Source: JAQVWU01 sp964628455 (lineage in GTDB: Bacteria > Bacillota > Clostridia > Oscillospirales > CAG-272). From it: a stretch of 15,638 bases of DNA. The DNA lies in assembly GCA_964628455.1 (NCBI GenBank), contig CAZVPD010000090.1, positions 1-15,638 on the forward strand, in the 5' to 3' direction. Under the pieces are notes generated by a model. The model saw nothing but the letters and a program-made list of their open reading frames with translations. It made no database searches and was not told the DNA's origin. The position numbers and the translations under genes are program-made. Shown in pieces: positions 13,481-15,638 of the stretch (positions are counted from its first letter, which is position 1; each line of letters begins with the position of its first letter).

Positions 13481-14919
13481 AAAAAACGATCGTTTACCTG
13501 CTGATTTCGGTTTTACTGACCTCTGTGTTTTCGGGCTGCGAAAACTCCGGCACGGCTGCCGTCACCACCTCCGCGGAAAGCGCTCCGGAGGCGGAAACGG
13601 GCTTTATCGATACGCTGCCGTCCGGCGCTTATGACGGGACCGCGTTTCACATCGGATGGGGCACGCCGTTTGACAAAAACGAATGCACCTTCACCCTTGA
13701 GGAGGCGGGGGGCGACATCATAAACGAAGCGGTCTACGAGCGCAACCGCAAAACGGAGGACAAGCTGGGCATAACGGTCGCTTCGGACCGGCTCGGAGCC
13801 TGGACGGAACTGCTGACGCTGATACAGACGCTGGTCCTGTCGGGCGACAATCCGCACGATGTTTTCTGCGCGAGCGCCTGGTTCATGTTCCAGTCGTCCA
13901 TCAACGGGCTGCTTTCCGACCTGAACCAAATCCCGTCGATCGATTTCAGCCGCTCCTGGTGGGACGGAGACACCATCGCGATGTACTCGCTGGGCAGCGA
14001 CACGCTCTATTTCGCAAGCGGCGCGATCAATTATTTCGACGATTATTCCGCGAGCGCCGTTTACTTCAACAAGGTCCTGTGCGACGGGAACAATCTGGCT
14101 TATCCGTATGACGCCGTTAAAAGCGGGGACTGGACGTATGAAATGTTTTACGGCTATATCTCCGGTTTCGCTTCCGACCTCAACGGGGACGGCAAATTCG
14201 ACGAAAACGACCGCTACGGCTTTATGGAGAACGCGGGCGGTATGACGCGCATGTATAACGCCTTCGGAGAGAGCGTGCTGGTCGTCGGGGAGGACGGGGG
14301 AATCACCGTCAACGATTCCGAACGGATCTTCGAGATCACAGCCCGGGTCCTGGAACAGCTTTTCGGCACGGGCAACGACTCGACCGTGATCGCGGAGCGC
14401 AGACTCGGCTACGAGAAGGCCAACGCCCTCTTTCCCGACGGGAAGGTGCTGTTCATGACGGGCGGCGTGGGCGATATCACCGATTACAGGCAGCTGATGA
14501 CCGACGATTTCGGCGTTCTGCCCTTCCCCAAATACGACGGGGAGCAGGAGGAGTATTACTGCCAGTACAACACCGCGTGGGGCACGGCCTATGCGGTCCC
14601 CGTGACCAATACGGAACCCGAACGGACGGGAAATATCCTCGAGGTGATGGGGTATTATTCGCCCGACACGATCAACACGGCCGTCATCGAAAAGAGCGTG
14701 CTGACAAAATCGACGCGGGACGACGAATCCGCGGAGATGCTTCAGATCGTCTTCGACAGCAAATTCTACGAGCTGGGCCAGTGGGGCGCGTCCGTTTACG
14801 ATATGGCCTGCACGCAGGTGGTCAACGGGAAGAACACCTACGCTTCCGCGCTCGAAAAAGTCAGGGCTAAAACCGAGGCGGAGTTCGCCGCAGTGAAGGA
14901 TTATTATATTTTCGGCTGA
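13477..14919 (+). CDS. Lipoprotein extracellular solute-binding protein (second paralog)
   Basis: A 480-residue membrane-anchored binding protein of an ABC carbohydrate importer. Its lipoprotein signal ends at Cys21 in FSGC, after a hydrophobic run at residues 5-18. A Ser/Glu/Ala linker follows to about residue 42. Shared family blocks with the protein at 549-1994 are NEAVYERNRKTEDKLGI (83-99), DLNGDGKFDENDRYG (234-248), VLPFPKYDGEQEEYY (347-361) and KSTRDDESAEMLQIVF (411-426). The DLNGDGKFDE loop looks like a calcium-binding EF-hand. The start at 13477 has GGAG 5 bases upstream. Placed between GH31 and a beta-helix protein, it probably delivers their substrate. The importer's permease and ATPase genes are not in the window. 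Confidence 0.9.
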   Translation: MKKTIVYLLISVLLTSVFSGCENSGTAAVTTSAESAPEAETGFIDTLPSGAYDGTAFHIGWGTPFDKNECTFTLEEAGGDIINEAVYERNRKTEDKLGITVASDRLGAWTELLTLIQTLVLSGDNPHDVFCASAWFMFQSSINGLLSDLNQIPSIDFSRSWWDGDTIAMYSLGSDTLYFASGAINYFDDYSASAVYFNKVLCDGNNLAYPYDAVKSGDWTYEMFYGYISGFASDLNGDGKFDENDRYGFMENAGGMTRMYNAFGESVLVVGEDGGITVNDSERIFEITARVLEQLFGTGNDSTVIAERRLGYEKANALFPDGKVLFMTGGVGDITDYRQLMTDDFGVLPFPKYDGEQEEYYCQYNTAWGTAYAVPVTNTEPERTGNILEVMGYYSPDTINTAVIEKSVLTKSTRDDESAEMLQIVFDSKFYELGQWGASVYDMACTQVVNGKNTYASALEKVRAKTEAEFAAVKDYYIFG

Positions 14920-14920
14920 A

Positions 14921-14936
14921 CCGGACACGCGTCCGG
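14921..14936. repeat. Intergenic hairpin CCGGAC-ACGC-GTCCGG after the binding-protein gene
   Basis: A perfect six-base stem with a four-base loop sits two bases after the TGA stop and 28 bases before the next ATG. ATAAAA follows instead of a T-tract, so it is not a standard terminator. Such hairpins commonly protect the upstream mRNA and raise binding-protein levels over downstream genes. Confidence 0.6.
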
Positions 14937-14963
14937 ATAAAAACAACAAAGGAGTGAACCGGG

Positions 14964-15638
14964 ATGGCCGTTTATTACGCGGCGGAGAACGGACATGATT
15001 CAAACGGAGGAACAAGCCCCGAATCTCCCCTGCGCGGGATCGCGGGGGTCAATGCCGTTCTCAGAGGGGGAGACACGGTGAAATTCCGGTGCGGCGATAC
15101 TTTTTACGGAAGGATCCTGCCGCCCCCGCCCTCGGACAGCGGACCGACGGTCTACACGTCCTACGGCGAGGGGAAAAAGCCGGTGATCAGCCAGTATAAG
15201 ACGGCGCTTGCGTCCGCATGGGAAAAAGAAGCGGAAGGGATCTGGAAGCTTGACCTGACGGATACGGAAAAGTTCACCGGCAACGTGACGGAAACCGACG
15301 TCAACGCCGGCTTTCTGAAGATCGCGGGAAAAATCTACCCGCGGAAAAAATATGCGCCTGACGGGCTCGAAAAGCAGTGGGATTTTTTCTGCGGCGACCG
15401 TTATATCTGCGTGAGGTCGGAAAAAGATCCGGCGGAGTTCCCGGACGGCATCCGTATTGCCTGCAACATCGGCTGCATGCGCTTTGCGGACGGGCTCGAG
15501 GTCTCCGGCCTGTCGTTTGCCGGGTCGGGCGGGCACGGCATCTCCGGCACGGTCCGGGGGGCGAAGATCACAGACTGCGAATTCCATGAGCTCGGGGGGT
15601 CGGAGCTGAAGGGCTATCCCTTCCCGGGCACCCGTTAC
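14964..15638 (+). CDS. Right-handed parallel beta-helix protein, N-terminal 225 codons (runs off the right edge)
   Basis: Open to the window end with no stop. The start MAVYYAAENGHDSNGGTSPE matches the N-terminus usual for pectate-lyase-like beta-helix proteins (VYYVSPxGNDSNxGTSPxxP). VLRGGDTVKFRCGDTFYG (32-49) follows, and later VSGLSFAGSGGHGISG and ITDCEFHELGGSELKG are beta-helix coils. AAAGGAG is 9 bases before the ATG at 14964. There is no signal peptide, so if this start is right the protein is cytoplasmic or exported by an unusual route. Family members are polysaccharide lyases, epimerases or hydrolases. Which one this is cannot be said, since the catalytic part is mostly beyond the edge. 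It is probably in the same operon as the binding protein. Confidence 0.78.
   Translation, partial: MAVYYAAENGHDSNGGTSPESPLRGIAGVNAVLRGGDTVKFRCGDTFYGRILPPPPSDSGPTVYTSYGEGKKPVISQYKTALASAWEKEAEGIWKLDLTDTEKFTGNVTETDVNAGFLKIAGKIYPRKKYAPDGLEKQWDFFCGDRYICVRSEKDPAEFPDGIRIACNIGCMRFADGLEVSGLSFAGSGGHGISGTVRGAKITDCEFHELGGSELKGYPFPGTRY

Noticed and set aside
13513..15015. Open frame of 500 codons opposite the second binding-protein gene
   Set aside because: Same antisense effect. The plus-strand gene has signal peptide, lipobox and family motifs.

Overview
The window looks like a piece of a draft or metagenome-assembled genome from an anaerobic, saccharolytic Clostridia-type member of the Bacillota. Supporting signs are GC-rich DNA (roughly 60% by eye) with AGGAGG-type ribosome sites, lipoprotein sugar-binding proteins of the kind abundant in Clostridia, a 4Fe-4S aldo/keto reductase, small nitroreductases, and a corrinoid-methyltransferase-like (URO-D) protein. 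No rRNA, tRNA, CRISPR array, transposase or phage gene was seen. Two runs of ten Ns (4602-4611 and 10291-10300) are scaffold gaps that each interrupt a gene. In both cases the reading frames show the true gap is not ten bases long.

Layout. (1) 1-298, minus: the N-terminus of glycogen phosphorylase, running off the left edge, with its own near-consensus promoter. (2) 549-5000, minus: a tight five-gene operon reading sugar O-acetyltransferase, PAT-type GNAT acetyltransferase, glutamate racemase (murI), EamA-type transporter and lipoprotein substrate-binding protein, ending in a hairpin/T-tract terminator at 506-536. (3) 5001-5286: a non-coding stretch packed with perfect and near-perfect palindromes, resembling REP-like repeats. 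(4) 5287-7933, minus: three redox genes (ferredoxin-type aldo/keto reductase and two nitroreductase-fold proteins). (5) 8045-9076, plus: an amidohydrolase-2 family enzyme with a good promoter, convergent with a TauE/SafE-type exporter (9086-9844, minus). (6) 9973-15638, plus: URO-D-like methyltransferase, GH31 glycosidase, a 308-base regulatory-looking gap, a second lipoprotein substrate-binding protein, and the start of a parallel beta-helix protein that runs off the right edge.

How it may work together. Region 6 looks like a carbohydrate-use cassette. The lipoprotein would capture a sugar or oligosaccharide outside the cell. GH31, and apparently the beta-helix protein, lack signal peptides and would act inside. 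The URO-D-like protein 18 bases upstream of GH31 hints at a methylated or otherwise unusual substrate, which is speculation. No ABC permease or ATPase is in the window. The most interesting non-coding signal is the gap before the second binding protein. It carries repeated GTGTAA/TTACAC inverted repeats and a previously unlisted 27-codon ORF with a strong ribosome site whose stop overlaps the binding-protein start (ATGA). That arrangement suggests a leader peptide or translational coupling.
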